DNA of 64,000 nucleotides from positions 248,001-312,000 of the forward strand of contig NZ_KQ949033.1 of NCBI RefSeq assembly GCF_001514285.1, in the 5' to 3' direction. This document shows positions 24,725 through 32,816 of this stretch, in pieces. The DNA comes from Streptomyces sp. DSM 15324. Lineage in GTDB: Bacteria; Actinomycetota; Actinomycetes; Streptomycetales; Streptomycetaceae. The notes under the pieces are model-generated. The model was not told the DNA's origin and made no database searches. It saw nothing but the letters and a program-made list of their open reading frames with translations. The position numbers and the translations under genes are program-made. The first letter of the stretch is position 1. Each line of letters begins with the position of its first letter.

Positions 24725-25486
24725 CTAGTCGAGCGGTCCGCCGGCGACGTACAGCACCTGGCCGGAGACGAAGCCGGCGGCCTCGTTCGTGAAGAAGGCG
24801 ATCGCGTTGGCGATGTCGTCGGGCTCACCGACGCGGGCCACGGGGATCTGGGTGGCGGCGGCGGCCTTGAACTCCTCGAAGCCCATGCCGACCCGGGCGG
24901 CGGTCGCGGCGGTCATGTCGGTGGCGATGAAGCCGGGGGCGACGGCGTTGGCCGTGATGCCGAACTTGCCGAGCTCGATGGCGAGGGTCTTGGTGAAGCC
25001 CTGCAGGCCGGCCTTGGCGGCAGAGTAGTTGGCCTGGCCGCGGTTGCCGAGCGCGGAGGAGGAGGACAGGTTGACGACCCGGCCGAAGCCGGCGTCGACC
25101 ATGTGCTTCTGGACGGCCTTGGTCATCAGGAACGAGCCGCGCAGATGCACGTTCAGGACGGTGTCCCAGTCGGAGGCACTCATCTTGAACAACAGGTTGT
25201 CGCGGAGCACGCCCGCGTTGTTGACGAGGATCGTCGGGGCGCCCAGCTCCGTCACGACACGGGCGATCGCGGCCTCGACCTGGGCCTCGTCGGAGACGTC
25301 GGCGCCGATCGCGACGGCCTTGCCGCCGGCCGCGGTGATCTTCTCCACGGTGTCCTTGCAGGCGGCCTCGTCGAGGTCGATCACGGCGACCGCACGGCCC
25401 TCGGCGGCCAGGCGTACGGCGGTGGCGGCTCCGATGCCGCGCGCCGCGCCCGTGACTACGGCAACCCGCTGTTCAGTGGTGGACAT
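24725..25486 (-). CDS. fabG: 3-oxoacyl-ACP reductase-type SDR
   Basis: A 253-aa SDR closest to FabG: TGAARGIG (13-20), NNAGVLRDNLLFKMSASDWD, which is the FabG hallmark N-A-G-(I/V)-x-R-D-N-L-x-x-x-M-x-x-x-(D/E)-W, catalytic SSSSALGNRGQANYSAAKAG, and FVSGQVLYVAGG. Reduces beta-ketoacyl thioesters with NADPH. In Streptomyces extra fabG copies outside the main fatty-acid cluster may serve acyl-CoA metabolism. First gene of a two-gene operon; a TetR-like operator sits 41 bp upstream. Confidence 0.9.
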   Translation of the reverse strand: MSTTEQRVAVVTGAARGIGAATAVRLAAEGRAVAVIDLDEAACKDTVEKITAAGGKAVAIGADVSDEAQVEAAIARVVTELGAPTILVNNAGVLRDNLLFKMSASDWDTVLNVHLRGSFLMTKAVQKHMVDAGFGRVVNLSSSSALGNRGQANYSAAKAGLQGFTKTLAIELGKFGITANAVAPGFIATDMTAATAARVGMGFEEFKAAAATQIPVARVGEPDDIANAIAFFTNEAAGFVSGQVLYVAGGPLD

Positions 25487-25526
25487 TCCTTGAGTCTCCT
25501 CGCCCTTGAGAGAACCTGTCGCGCGG

Positions 25527-25540
25527 TGAGCGACCGCTTA
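25527..25540. promoter_or_regulatory. TetR-like operator upstream of fabG
   Basis: tgagcgaccgctta contains agcg-ac-cgct, an inverted repeat extended to 5 of 6 bases per side (on the minus strand TAAGCG GT CGCTCA). This resembles sites of TetR-family regulators of acyl-CoA metabolism in actinobacteria. Located 41-54 bp before the fabG start. No TetR gene is nearby. Confidence 0.45.
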
Positions 25541-25612
25541 GTACCTTCGGCAGACGTGACGCTAGAAGCCCTGGCACCCGGTGTCAACGCCACACGGCGC
25601 CGGTGTGATCCA

Positions 25613-26062
25613 TTACCTCACCAGGAGGTCCAGCAACCGCTCCGTCTCGGCCGCCGGATCGGTGGTGAGTCCGGTGTGCACCGGCCCCGGCTGCACCATC
25701 GCCGAGCGCGGGGCGACCAGCCAGCGGAACCGCCGTCCCGGGTCGTCGCCGGCCGCCTGCCCGGCGGCCGCGCCGCCGCCGCACACGCCCTCGACGGCCG
25801 CCAGCGCGGCCCTGATCCCCGCGACGTCGGCACCCGGGTCCAGGGCGAGCAGCCGTGCCTCGTCGAGATGGGTACGGGCGCCGACGTAGGCCCGGGCGCG
25901 GCAGTAGACCAGCACGCCCGCGTTGACGCACTCGCCGCGCTCCACCCTCGGCACCACCCGCAGCAGGGCGTACTCGAAGACGTCCCGGTCGCCGCCCTGG
26001 CCGGACCGGGTGATGTGCCGCTCGGTCACGTGGCCGGCCATGTGGATGTGGCGCTCGCTCAC
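25613..26062 (-). CDS. DUF3037 protein, partner of a HipA-like kinase
   Basis: A 149-aa protein with the DUF3037 core FEYALLRVVPRVERGECVNAGVLVYCRARAYVGAR, in which RVERGExxNxGV is the family signature. Function unknown. GTG at 26062 overlaps the stop of the HipA-like gene (GTGA), so the two are made together. The C-terminal half ends in RRFRWLVAPRSAMVQPGPVHTGLTTDP, also conserved in the family. This gene order, kinase then DUF3037, recurs in many bacteria as I recall, suggesting a functional pair. Confidence 0.82.
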   Translation of the reverse strand: MSERHIHMAGHVTERHITRSGQGGDRDVFEYALLRVVPRVERGECVNAGVLVYCRARAYVGARTHLDEARLLALDPGADVAGIRAALAAVEGVCGGGAAAGQAAGDDPGRRFRWLVAPRSAMVQPGPVHTGLTTDPAAETERLLDLLVR

Positions 26063-26823
26063 TTGTTCTCCTCGATGCCGGTGATGCGGTCGGCGATGAC
26101 GGCCGCCCGGGCGAGCAGCGGCCGGGCGTAGGCCGCTCTGAGGTCGTCCGGGGTGTCGAAGCCCGGTTCTTCCGCGAGCCAGACGTCGGGGATCTCGGCC
26201 GTGACCTCGGCGAGCAGGTCGGCGGTGACCAGCGGGGCGAGCCGCTCGGCCGCACCGGCGATGTCGGGCGCGAAGGAGGCCAGGGCGTGGTCGGAGGCGT
26301 CGTAGGGGCGGGCCGCGGAGGTCTCGACCGTGGGCCAGTTGTGGTGCCAGATCAGGGTGGCGCCGTGGTCGATGAGCCACAGGTCGCCCCGCCTCAGCAG
26401 CAGGTTGGGGTTGCGCCAGGAGCGGTCGACGTTGTTGACGAGCGCGTCGAACCAGATGATCGCGCCGGCCTCCTCGGGGCTCACCGGGAAGGCGAGGGGG
26501 TCGTAGCCGAGGGCGCCGGAGAGGAAGTCCATGCCGAGGTTGGTGCCGCCGCTGGAGCGGAGCAGCTCCTGCACCTGCGGGTCGGGTTCGCCGAGGCCGA
26601 GGACGGGGTCGAGGGCGAGGGTCACGAGCCGGGGCATCCGCAGGCCGAGCCGGCGGGCGAGCTCGCCGCAGACGACCTCCGCGACGAGGGTCTTGCGGCC
26701 CTGTCCGGCACCGGTGAACTTGATGACGTACGTTCCGAGGTCGTCGGCCTCGACGAGTCCCGGCAGCGAGCCGCCCTCACGCAACGCCGTGATGTAGCGG
26801 GTGGCGGTGACTTCCTTGAGCAT
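26059..26823 (-). CDS. HipA-like kinase-fold protein
   Basis: A 254-aa protein covering the HipA C-terminal kinase fold without the usual N-terminal subdomain-1 repeat. YVIKFTGAGQGRKTLVAEVVCGELARRLGL supplies the ATP-binding Lys and the helix Glu; ALVNNVDRSWRNPNLLL is the catalytic loop (Asp ... Asn); LWLIDHGATL matches the metal-binding Asp. So an active kinase is plausible. Coupled to the DUF3037 gene instead of a HipB-type antitoxin; no helix-turn-helix gene is adjacent. ATG at 26823. Confidence 0.82.
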   Translation of the reverse strand: MLKEVTATRYITALREGGSLPGLVEADDLGTYVIKFTGAGQGRKTLVAEVVCGELARRLGLRMPRLVTLALDPVLGLGEPDPQVQELLRSSGGTNLGMDFLSGALGYDPLAFPVSPEEAGAIIWFDALVNNVDRSWRNPNLLLRRGDLWLIDHGATLIWHHNWPTVETSAARPYDASDHALASFAPDIAGAAERLAPLVTADLLAEVTAEIPDVWLAEEPGFDTPDDLRAAYARPLLARAAVIADRITGIEENK

Positions 26824-27017
26824 CGCCCCAGGTTACTGGGGCCCGGCGGGGCGGCGTCCGACAGCTCCGCGACAGCTCCGGCTTACGCGGGCCTGATCTC
26901 GAACAGGTCACTATCTCGGGCACCGTCCGGACTTGGCGGGGCTTCTGAACACGCGGCGCCCACCGGCCGTACCTCTCGACAGGTCCACCCACCCCCCTCT
27001 GGAAGGAAATCCTCGGC

Positions 27018-27527
27018 ATGACCAGCGCATCGATCAACTCCGCGTCGCAACCCGCCCGCCGTACGGTCATGGCGGCCGCCGGAGCCGCGGGGCTCTCCGT
27101 CGCGCTGACGGCGTGCGGAGGGTCCGACGACGACTCCTCCTCGTCGGCCTCGACCGGCGGGACGACGGGCTCGGCGGGTTCGACGGGTTCGACGGGTGCC
27201 GGTGAGGCCGCGAGCACCGGCGGCGCGGCCGGTGCGGCCGGCGCGGCGCTGGCCGCGACCGCCGACATCCCCGAGGGCGGCGGCAAGATCTTCGACGCGC
27301 AGAAGGTGGTCGTCACCCAGCCGGCGGCGGGCACGTACAAGGCGTTCTCGGCCGTGTGCACCCACCAGGGCTGTGCGGTGAAGACCATCGCGGACGGGGT
27401 CATCAACTGCCCCTGCCACAACAGCAACTTCTCGATCGAGGACGGCAGCGTGAAGAGCGGTCCGGCGAGGCAGGCGCTGCCCGAGGTGAAGATCAGCGTC
27501 AGCGGCGACTCGATCACGCTGGCCTGA
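27018..27527 (+). CDS. Tat-exported Rieske [2Fe-2S] lipoprotein
   Basis: A 169-aa protein. The N-terminus has twin Arg (ARRTVMAAAGAAGLSVALTAC, Arg15-Arg16) and a lipobox LTAC with Cys33, so it is probably exported folded and lipid-anchored. Residues 38-80 are a Ser/Gly/Thr linker. The Rieske domain has CTHQGC (Cys114, His116, Cys119) and CPCHNSNF (Cys131, Cys133, His134): four cluster ligands plus the disulfide pair. Likely an electron carrier outside the membrane; partner unknown. Ribosome binding site GGAAGGA. Its last 14 bases overlap the convergent gene. Confidence 0.92.
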   Translation: MTSASINSASQPARRTVMAAAGAAGLSVALTACGGSDDDSSSSASTGGTTGSAGSTGSTGAGEAASTGGAAGAAGAALAATADIPEGGGKIFDAQKVVVTQPAAGTYKAFSAVCTHQGCAVKTIADGVINCPCHNSNFSIEDGSVKSGPARQALPEVKISVSGDSITLA

Positions 27528-28161
27528 CGTCCGGGGGCCGAAGGGCCGTCAGCACCTCGTCGGTGGTCGCGACCGTGGCGACCAGCGCGAGGGTGTGGCG
27601 GATCATGGCGGGGGTGTAGTCGGCAGGCACCCCCGCGATGGCGTCCGAGGGCACGACGGCGGTGTAGCCCCGGTTGACCGCGTCGAAGACGGTGTTCGGG
27701 ATCGCCACGTTGGCCGAGACCCCGGTGACGATCAGGGTGCGGCAGCCGAGGTTGCGCAGCAGGGCGTCGAGGTCGGTGCCCTGGATCGGCGAGAGCCCGT
27801 GCAGCCGCCGTACGACGAGGTCCCGTCCGGCGACCTCGATGGGGGGCGCGACACGGGTGGCCTCGGTGCCGGTGAGCTGCTGGACGGGCAGGCGCTCGGC
27901 GGCGCGGAAGAGGCGTGCGTTGCGGTTGGCGCCCCGGCCGTCGGGGCGGCGCTCGGCGATGGCGTGGACGACCTGGACGCCGCTCCCGTGCGCGGCGGCG
28001 ACCAGCCGGGCCACCTGGGTGAGAGCGCCCGAATCCCGTGCGGCGGCGGCGAGTTGGGGCAGTGCGGCGCCGGGGCCTACGACGCCCCGCTGGCATTCCA
28101 CCGTGAGCAGCACGGTGGAGTCGGGGTCGAGGAGGTCCCGGAGCGCTTCGGACGAGAGCAC
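27514..28161 (-). CDS. Isochorismatase-like hydrolase fold lacking the catalytic Cys
   Basis: A 215-aa protein with the isochorismatase/cysteine-hydrolase fold: VLLTVECQRGVVG (normally with Asp for this Glu), VVRRLHGLSPIQGTDLDALLRNLG (family Lys position is Arg), and LIVTGVSANVAIPNTVFDAVNRGYTAVVPSDAIAG. In the family the last block is V-T-G-x-x-(T/S)-x-x-C-V; here NVAI leaves no Cys. All three triad positions thus differ. It may bind rather than hydrolyse, or use another chemistry. GTG start at 28161. A 25-bp palindrome separates it from the divergent FDOR gene. Confidence 0.85.
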   Translation of the reverse strand: MLSSEALRDLLDPDSTVLLTVECQRGVVGPGAALPQLAAAARDSGALTQVARLVAAAHGSGVQVVHAIAERRPDGRGANRNARLFRAAERLPVQQLTGTEATRVAPPIEVAGRDLVVRRLHGLSPIQGTDLDALLRNLGCRTLIVTGVSANVAIPNTVFDAVNRGYTAVVPSDAIAGVPADYTPAMIRHTLALVATVATTDEVLTALRPPDVRPA

Positions 28162-28187
28162 GACTCCCCCTGGTGTCGGGATACTTG

Positions 28188-28212
28188 CTTTTCTGACGCA
28201 GCGTCAGAAAAG
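28188..28212. promoter_or_regulatory. Perfect 25-bp palindromic operator
   Basis: Arms cttttctgacgc (28188-28199) and gcgtcagaaaag (28201-28212) are exact complements around one central base. It lies in the 109-bp region between divergent starts, 27 bp from one and 59 bp from the other. The ctgacg/cgtcag core looks like a TetR- or MarR-type operator. It probably controls both genes; the regulator is not in the window. Confidence 0.7.
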
Positions 28213-28270
28213 TCGTCTGGTAAGCAGTACACGGGAAGCAGTGACAAGAAAAGAAGGATGAGGGGGCCGG

Positions 28271-28738
28271 ATGACCGTCACTCAGCGCCGGGGCCGGAGA
28301 ATCATGATGTCGCCGGGAGAGCTGGACGCGTTCCTCACCACCCAGCGCACCTGCCGGGTGGCCACGGTGTCCGCCGACGGCGCCCCGCACGTGAGCGCGC
28401 TGTGGTTCCTGTGGGACGGCAGCGCGCTGTGGCTGTACTCCGTCGTGCGCAGCAAGCGCTGGACGCAGCTGTGCCGTGATCCGCGGGTCGCGATCGTGGT
28501 CGACACGGGCGAGGAGTACGACTCGCTGCGGGGCGTCGAGCTGTCCGGCGCCGTGGAGTTCGTGGGCGAGGCTCCGCGCACCGGCGAGCTGTGCGCGGAA
28601 CTGGACGCCGTGGAGACGCTGTTCGCCCGCAAGAACTTCGGTCTGGACGCGATGCCGCACGACGGGCGGCACGCGTGGGTGCGACTGCGGCCGGAGAAGG
28701 TCGTCTCCTGGGACTTCCGCAAGCTGGGCGACGGATAA
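28271..28738 (+). CDS. FMN/F420-binding split-barrel oxidoreductase-like protein
   Basis: A 155-aa pyridoxamine-5'-phosphate-oxidase-like split barrel: RTCRVATVSADGAPHVSALWFLWDGSALWLYSVVRSKRWTQLCRDPRVAIVVD, with the S-x-x-x-R-x-x-x-L stretch that binds cofactor phosphate. The C-terminal KVVSWDFRKLG is typical of the F420-dependent FDOR-B branch common in actinomycetes. Such enzymes reduce biliverdin, unsaturated esters or xenobiotics. ATG at 28271 with GAGGGGG. Probably co-regulated with the divergent isochorismatase-like gene through the palindrome. Confidence 0.85.
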   Translation: MTVTQRRGRRIMMSPGELDAFLTTQRTCRVATVSADGAPHVSALWFLWDGSALWLYSVVRSKRWTQLCRDPRVAIVVDTGEEYDSLRGVELSGAVEFVGEAPRTGELCAELDAVETLFARKNFGLDAMPHDGRHAWVRLRPEKVVSWDFRKLGDG

Positions 28739-28751
28739 GCCTCCGCACCGC

Positions 28752-29654
28752 TCAACCCACTGCGGCACCGGCCGCCTTGAGGGCCTCGACCGCCGCCCGG
28801 ATCGACGGACGGCGGTCCGCGTCCGCCCGCCAGACGACGTACACATGGCGGCGCACCCGCTGCTTGAGCGGAACCAGGACGACGCCTTCGGGCACCGGGT
28901 CGCGTCCGAGCAGCGGCACGATGCAGACCCCCAGACCGGCGGCGACCAGACCGAGTTGGGTGTGGGTCTCGGCGGCCCGGTGGCCGACGATCGGTTCGAC
29001 GCCGCGCGAGCGCAGGGTGAACATCAGCCATTCGTGGCAGAACTCGCCCTCGCCCCAGGTGATCCACTCGTCCCCGGCGAACTCCGCGAGATCCACCTCG
29101 TCCCGGCCCGCGAGGGGGTGCCCGGCGGGCATGGCGACGTCGGCGGGGTCGTCCAGGACGGGCGCCTTGACCAGCCCGTCCGGCACGGGCATCGGCTTGT
29201 TGTACCAGTCCAGGACGACCGCGAGGTCGAGATCGCCGCGCACGACCCCCGCCACGCCGTTCTCCGGCTCCAGCTCGCAGGAGCGCAGCCGCAGCGCCGG
29301 GTGCGCCTTGCGCAGCTCGGCGAGCGCGACGGGGAACAGTCCGCGCGCGGCGGTGGGGAACGCGGAGATCCGCAGCTCCCCCGCGACCTGCCCGCGCCGG
29401 GCCTCCAGATCGGACTGGGCCAGCTCCACCTGGGACAGGATCCGGGCCGCGTGCTCGGCCAGCAGGCGCCCCGCGTCGGTCAGCCGCACCCCGCGGCCGT
29501 GCTTGGCCAGCAGCCGCTGCCCGACCTCCCGCTCCAGCTTGGCCAGCTGCTGCGAGACGGCCGAGGTCGTGATGTGCAGGCCCGCGGCGGCGCCACTGAC
29601 GCTGCCGTGCCGGGCGAGGGCGTCGAGGGTCCGCAGGCGCTCCAGGTTCAACAT
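28752..29654 (-). CDS. LysR-family transcriptional regulator
   Basis: A 300-aa LTTR. Residues 1-60 are the winged helix-turn-helix (MLNLERLRTLDALARHGSVSGAAAGLHITTSAVSQQLAKLEREVG), followed by the linker helix and an effector-binding domain with the ELRISAFPTAARGLFPVALAELRKAHP start. It is divergent from an EamA exporter with 74 bp between, the usual layout for an LTTR controlling its neighbour and itself. Effector unknown. Confidence 0.92.
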   Translation of the reverse strand: MLNLERLRTLDALARHGSVSGAAAGLHITTSAVSQQLAKLEREVGQRLLAKHGRGVRLTDAGRLLAEHAARILSQVELAQSDLEARRGQVAGELRISAFPTAARGLFPVALAELRKAHPALRLRSCELEPENGVAGVVRGDLDLAVVLDWYNKPMPVPDGLVKAPVLDDPADVAMPAGHPLAGRDEVDLAEFAGDEWITWGEGEFCHEWLMFTLRSRGVEPIVGHRAAETHTQLGLVAAGLGVCIVPLLGRDPVPEGVVLVPLKQRVRRHVYVVWRADADRRPSIRAAVEALKAAGAAVG

Positions 29655-29662
29655 ATAAGCAA

Positions 29663-29706
29663 TGCTACGAGGTATCGCTCGCGAATTCTCGATTGTGCTA
29701 CGAAGT
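29663..29706. promoter_or_regulatory. Direct-repeat site in the LysR/EamA intergenic region
   Basis: tgctacgaggt at 29663-29673 and tgctacgaagt at 29696-29706 match in 10 of 11 bases and are 33 bp apart, about three helical turns. They frame the AT-richer centre of the divergent promoter region and are candidate LysR contacts. Confidence 0.4.
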
Positions 29707-29728
29707 TGTGTACCGCACAGTTGCCGTC

Positions 29729-30682
29729 ATGACCACCGCCGCCGACACCACCGCCGCAGCCAGCGCCGACCTCACCGCTGACGTCACCGCGCTCCCCCGC
29801 ACCCGCCGCACCCCGGACTGGCGACTGCGGTTCGGCGCGCTCTCGCTGATCTGGGGCTTCAGCTTCCTGCTCATCAAGGTGGGCACGCAGGGTTACGCCC
29901 CGTTCCAGGTCACCCTGGGCCGGCTGGTGTTCGAGACGGCGGTGCTGGCGGCCGCGATGGCGGTGCGACGGGAGCGGCTGCCGCGCGGAGCCCGCACCTG
30001 GGCGCATCTGACGGTCGCCGCGTTCCTGCTGAACGCCCTGCCGTTCTCGCTCTTCGCCTACTCCGAGCTGACGATCCCCTCCACCCTGGCCGGCATCTGC
30101 AACGCCACCTCGCCCCTGTGGGGCATGGCCCTCTCCCTGGTCGCCCTGTCCGAGGACCGGCCCACCCGGGTCCGGGTGGCGGGGCTCGGCCTGGGCTTCC
30201 TCGGGGTCCTGACGGTCCTGGGCGCCTGGCAGGGCTTCCAGGGCCTCGACGCCCGCGGCACGGCGATGGCCCTGCTGGCCTCGCTGAGCTACCCGATCGG
30301 CTGGATCTACGTCCGCCGCACCCTGGCCGGGACAGGGGCCTCGGCCCTGTCGATGACCGGCGCGCAACTGGGCGTCGCCGCCCTCCAGCTCGCGGTCGTC
30401 ACCCCGCTGGTCGCCGGCGTCCCGGACCACCTCGCCCCGCTGCCGCTCCTGGCGATCGCCGCGCTGGGCGCCCTCGGCACCGGTCTGGCCCTGCTGATCC
30501 AGTACGGGCTGGTGGCGGAGGTCGGCCCGACCACCGCGCAGATGGTCACCTACTTCATCCCGGTGATCGCGACGGGGGCGGGGGTGGCGTTCCTCGGCGA
30601 GCCGCTGAGCTGGTCGACGCCGGTCGGGGCGGTGATCGTACTGGCGGGGGCGGCGCTGACCCAGGCGAGGGGCAAGCATTGA
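29729..30682 (+). CDS. EamA-family (DMT) exporter
   Basis: About 317 aa with ten predicted helices in two EamA repeats; landmarks are LSLIWGFSFLLIKVGTQGYAPFQVTLGRL at the first repeat and VGPTTAQMVTYFIPVIATGAGVAFLGEPLSW in the last. ATG at 29729 begins a Thr/Ala-rich tail; an upstream start at 29693 would overlap the regulatory site. Exports an unknown small metabolite. Probably controlled by the divergent LysR gene. One of three EamA genes in the window, not closely alike. Confidence 0.9.
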   Translation: MTTAADTTAAASADLTADVTALPRTRRTPDWRLRFGALSLIWGFSFLLIKVGTQGYAPFQVTLGRLVFETAVLAAAMAVRRERLPRGARTWAHLTVAAFLLNALPFSLFAYSELTIPSTLAGICNATSPLWGMALSLVALSEDRPTRVRVAGLGLGFLGVLTVLGAWQGFQGLDARGTAMALLASLSYPIGWIYVRRTLAGTGASALSMTGAQLGVAALQLAVVTPLVAGVPDHLAPLPLLAIAALGALGTGLALLIQYGLVAEVGPTTAQMVTYFIPVIATGAGVAFLGEPLSWSTPVGAVIVLAGAALTQARGKH

Positions 30683-30730
30683 ACGCGGGCAACGGTGTCC
30701 CACCGCACCGCACCCGCACCCCCTAGGGCG

Positions 30731-32062
30731 CTAAACGTAACTACGGGAGGGAACCGGCCCCAGGGCCGAGGCCACCGCGTCGGCCAGCGGCCCCACCTCC
30801 TCACCCCCCAGCGTCGACACGGTGATCCGGATGCCCGGCCCGGTGCTCAGCCGGAACCGCGCCCCCGGTGACACCGCCCACCCCGCGTGCAGCAGCCTCG
30901 CCACCACCCCGGTCTCGTCCGGGACCGGCACCCACACGTTCATCCCACTGCGCCCGTGCGCGGCGACCCCCCTCTCGACCAGCGCGGCGATCAGCGCCTC
31001 CCGTCGCCCCCGATAGGCCGCGGCCACCGCGTGGCCGTCCACCGCGCCGTCGGCCCACAGCCGCTCCACGGCCCGCTGGACGAGAAGGCTCACCCAACCG
31101 GGCCCGAGCCGCTGCCGTCCCCGGACCCGGTCCACGGTGACCTCGTCGCCGGTCAGCACGGCGAGCCGCAGGTCGGGGCCGTAGGCCTTGGCGACCGAGC
31201 GCACGAAGGCCCAGTGCCGGGTGACGCCCGCCAGGGGACACAGCGGCAGATCGACGATGCCGTGTCCGTGGTCGTCCTCGATGAGCAGCACCCCGGGGTG
31301 GTCCGCGAGGACCGCCCGCAGCGCACGCGCGCGTGCCGCGGTCACGGAGGCCCCGGTGGGGTTCTGGGCGCGGTCGGTGATCAGGACGGCGCGCGCCCCG
31401 CTCTCCAGGGCCGCGCGCAGGCCGTCCGGGAGCGGGCCCTCGTCGTCGACGCCGACCGGGACCGTGCGCAGCCCGAGCGCCGGGACGAGGTCGAGGGTGC
31501 GCCCCCAGCCGGGGTCCTCCACCGCGACCGGGTCGCCCGGCTTGAGGTGGGCGGCGAGGACGCGTTCGACGGCGTCCAGCGAGCCGGAGGCCACGGTGAG
31601 CGGTCCGGCGGGCACGCCGTCGGCGTCGAGCGCGGCGCGGGCCGCCCGGGCCAGGCCGGGGTCCACGGGATCGGCGCCGTACAGGACCGGCTCGCGGTCG
31701 GCGCGGGCGGCGGCCGCCGCGAAGGCGGGGGCGAGCGGGGGCAGCAGGGCCGGATCGGGGTTGCCGTCCGCCAGGTCGCGGACGCCGTCCGGCACGTCGA
31801 GGCGGGCCTGCTCCCGGCCGGTGGTGGCGGGCTTGGGCCGCACCCGGCTGCCCCGGCGCCCGTGCGTCTCGATGACCCCGCGTTCGCGCAGGGTGCGGTA
31901 CGCGGCGGCGACCGTGTTCGGGTTCACGCCGAGCGTGACCGCCAGCTCCCTCATCGGCGGCAGTGACTGCCCCGGCGGCAGGGCGCCTTCGCCCACCGCG
32001 CGCTCGATGCTCGCGGAAATGTCCGCTGCGCGCCGGCCATGGATCCGATACTCTCCTAGCAC
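30731..32062 (-). CDS. MocR/PdxR-type GntR regulator with aminotransferase domain
   Basis: A 443-aa fusion: GntR winged helix (about 1-72, with LPPMRELAVTLGVNPNTVAAAYRTLRERGVIETHGRRGSRV), then a fold-type-I aminotransferase domain with the PLP Lys in FVRSVAKAYGPDLRL and RFRLSTGPGIRITVSTL at the end. MocR regulators sense PLP or related compounds. GTG at 32062 has no good ribosome binding site and may be leaderless. Divergent from an FMN-binding protein of the pyridoxamine-oxidase fold, 36 bp away, which fits a PdxR-like circuit. Confidence 0.92.
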   Translation of the reverse strand: MLGEYRIHGRRAADISASIERAVGEGALPPGQSLPPMRELAVTLGVNPNTVAAAYRTLRERGVIETHGRRGSRVRPKPATTGREQARLDVPDGVRDLADGNPDPALLPPLAPAFAAAAARADREPVLYGADPVDPGLARAARAALDADGVPAGPLTVASGSLDAVERVLAAHLKPGDPVAVEDPGWGRTLDLVPALGLRTVPVGVDDEGPLPDGLRAALESGARAVLITDRAQNPTGASVTAARARALRAVLADHPGVLLIEDDHGHGIVDLPLCPLAGVTRHWAFVRSVAKAYGPDLRLAVLTGDEVTVDRVRGRQRLGPGWVSLLVQRAVERLWADGAVDGHAVAAAYRGRREALIAALVERGVAAHGRSGMNVWVPVPDETGVVARLLHAGWAVSPGARFRLSTGPGIRITVSTLGGEEVGPLADAVASALGPVPSRSYV

Positions 32063-32073
32063 AAAGCCTATTA

Positions 32074-32085
32074 TGCACTAGTGCA
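32074..32085. promoter_or_regulatory. 12-bp palindrome, probable MocR operator
   Basis: tgcactagtgca is a perfect palindrome in the 36-bp gap between divergent starts. tattat at 32069-32074 beside it could be the -10 box of the rightward gene, so binding here would block both promoters. Confidence 0.55.
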
Positions 32086-32098
32086 ATGGAGAACGCTC

Positions 32099-32782
32099 AT
32101 GCAGGCGACACCCCGGCCCGCACCGCAGTCCGCCGCGTACCCCGCGACCGACCGCACGGTCCCCACGCGCTCCGCGGAGCGGGCCGCCTACGACAAGGAC
32201 CTGGTGCACGCGATACTCGACGAGGGGTACGTCTGCCACCTCGGGTTCGTCCGCGACGGCGCGCCGGTCGTCCTGCCGACGCTGTACGGACGGGTCGGCG
32301 AGGTCCTGTACGTGCACGGCTCCACGGGTTCGCGTCCGCTGCGGATGGCGGGCCAGGCCGACCCGGGGCTGCCGGTGTGCCTGACGGTGACGCACGTGGA
32401 CGGTCTGGTGCTGGCCCGCTCCGCCTTCCACCACTCGATCAACTACCGCTCGGTCGTGGTGCACGGCCTGGCGTACGACGTCACCGACCCGGAGGAGAAG
32501 CGCGCCGCCCTCGACGCGCTGGTCGACCATGTCGTCCCGGGCCGCGCCGCCGACTCCCGGCCGGCGAACAAGAAGGAACTGGCGGCGACCGCGGTGATCC
32601 GCCTCGACCTGAACGAGGTCTCCGCCAAGACCCGCACCGGCGGGGTCAACGACGAGCCCGAGGACCTGGCCCTGCCGCACTGGGCCGGGGTGCTCCCGCT
32701 GCGCAAGGGGTACGGCGCCCCGCTCCCGGAGGCCGACCTGGTCCCCGGCACGCCGGTCCCGGACTACCTGGCGGCCCGGTGA
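32099..32782 (+). CDS. Pyridoxamine-5'-phosphate-oxidase-like FMN-binding protein
   Basis: A 227-aa split-barrel flavoprotein of the Pyridox_ox_2/NimA-like group: LVHAILDEGYVCHLGFVRDGAPVVLPTLYGRVGEVLYVHGSTGSRPLRM, then VCLTVTHVDGLVLARSAFHHSINYRSVVVHG, where the Ser/His/Tyr/Arg cluster contacts FMN. ATG at 32099 is preferred (GGAG seven bases upstream) over GTG 32081, which lies inside the palindrome. Likely regulated by the divergent MocR protein and so perhaps involved in vitamin B6 or amine detoxification (inference). Confidence 0.85.
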   Translation: MQATPRPAPQSAAYPATDRTVPTRSAERAAYDKDLVHAILDEGYVCHLGFVRDGAPVVLPTLYGRVGEVLYVHGSTGSRPLRMAGQADPGLPVCLTVTHVDGLVLARSAFHHSINYRSVVVHGLAYDVTDPEEKRAALDALVDHVVPGRAADSRPANKKELAATAVIRLDLNEVSAKTRTGGVNDEPEDLALPHWAGVLPLRKGYGAPLPEADLVPGTPVPDYLAAR

Positions 32783-32816
32783 CACGCCGGCGCCGCCGGA
32801 GTCCCCTCCCCCGCCC

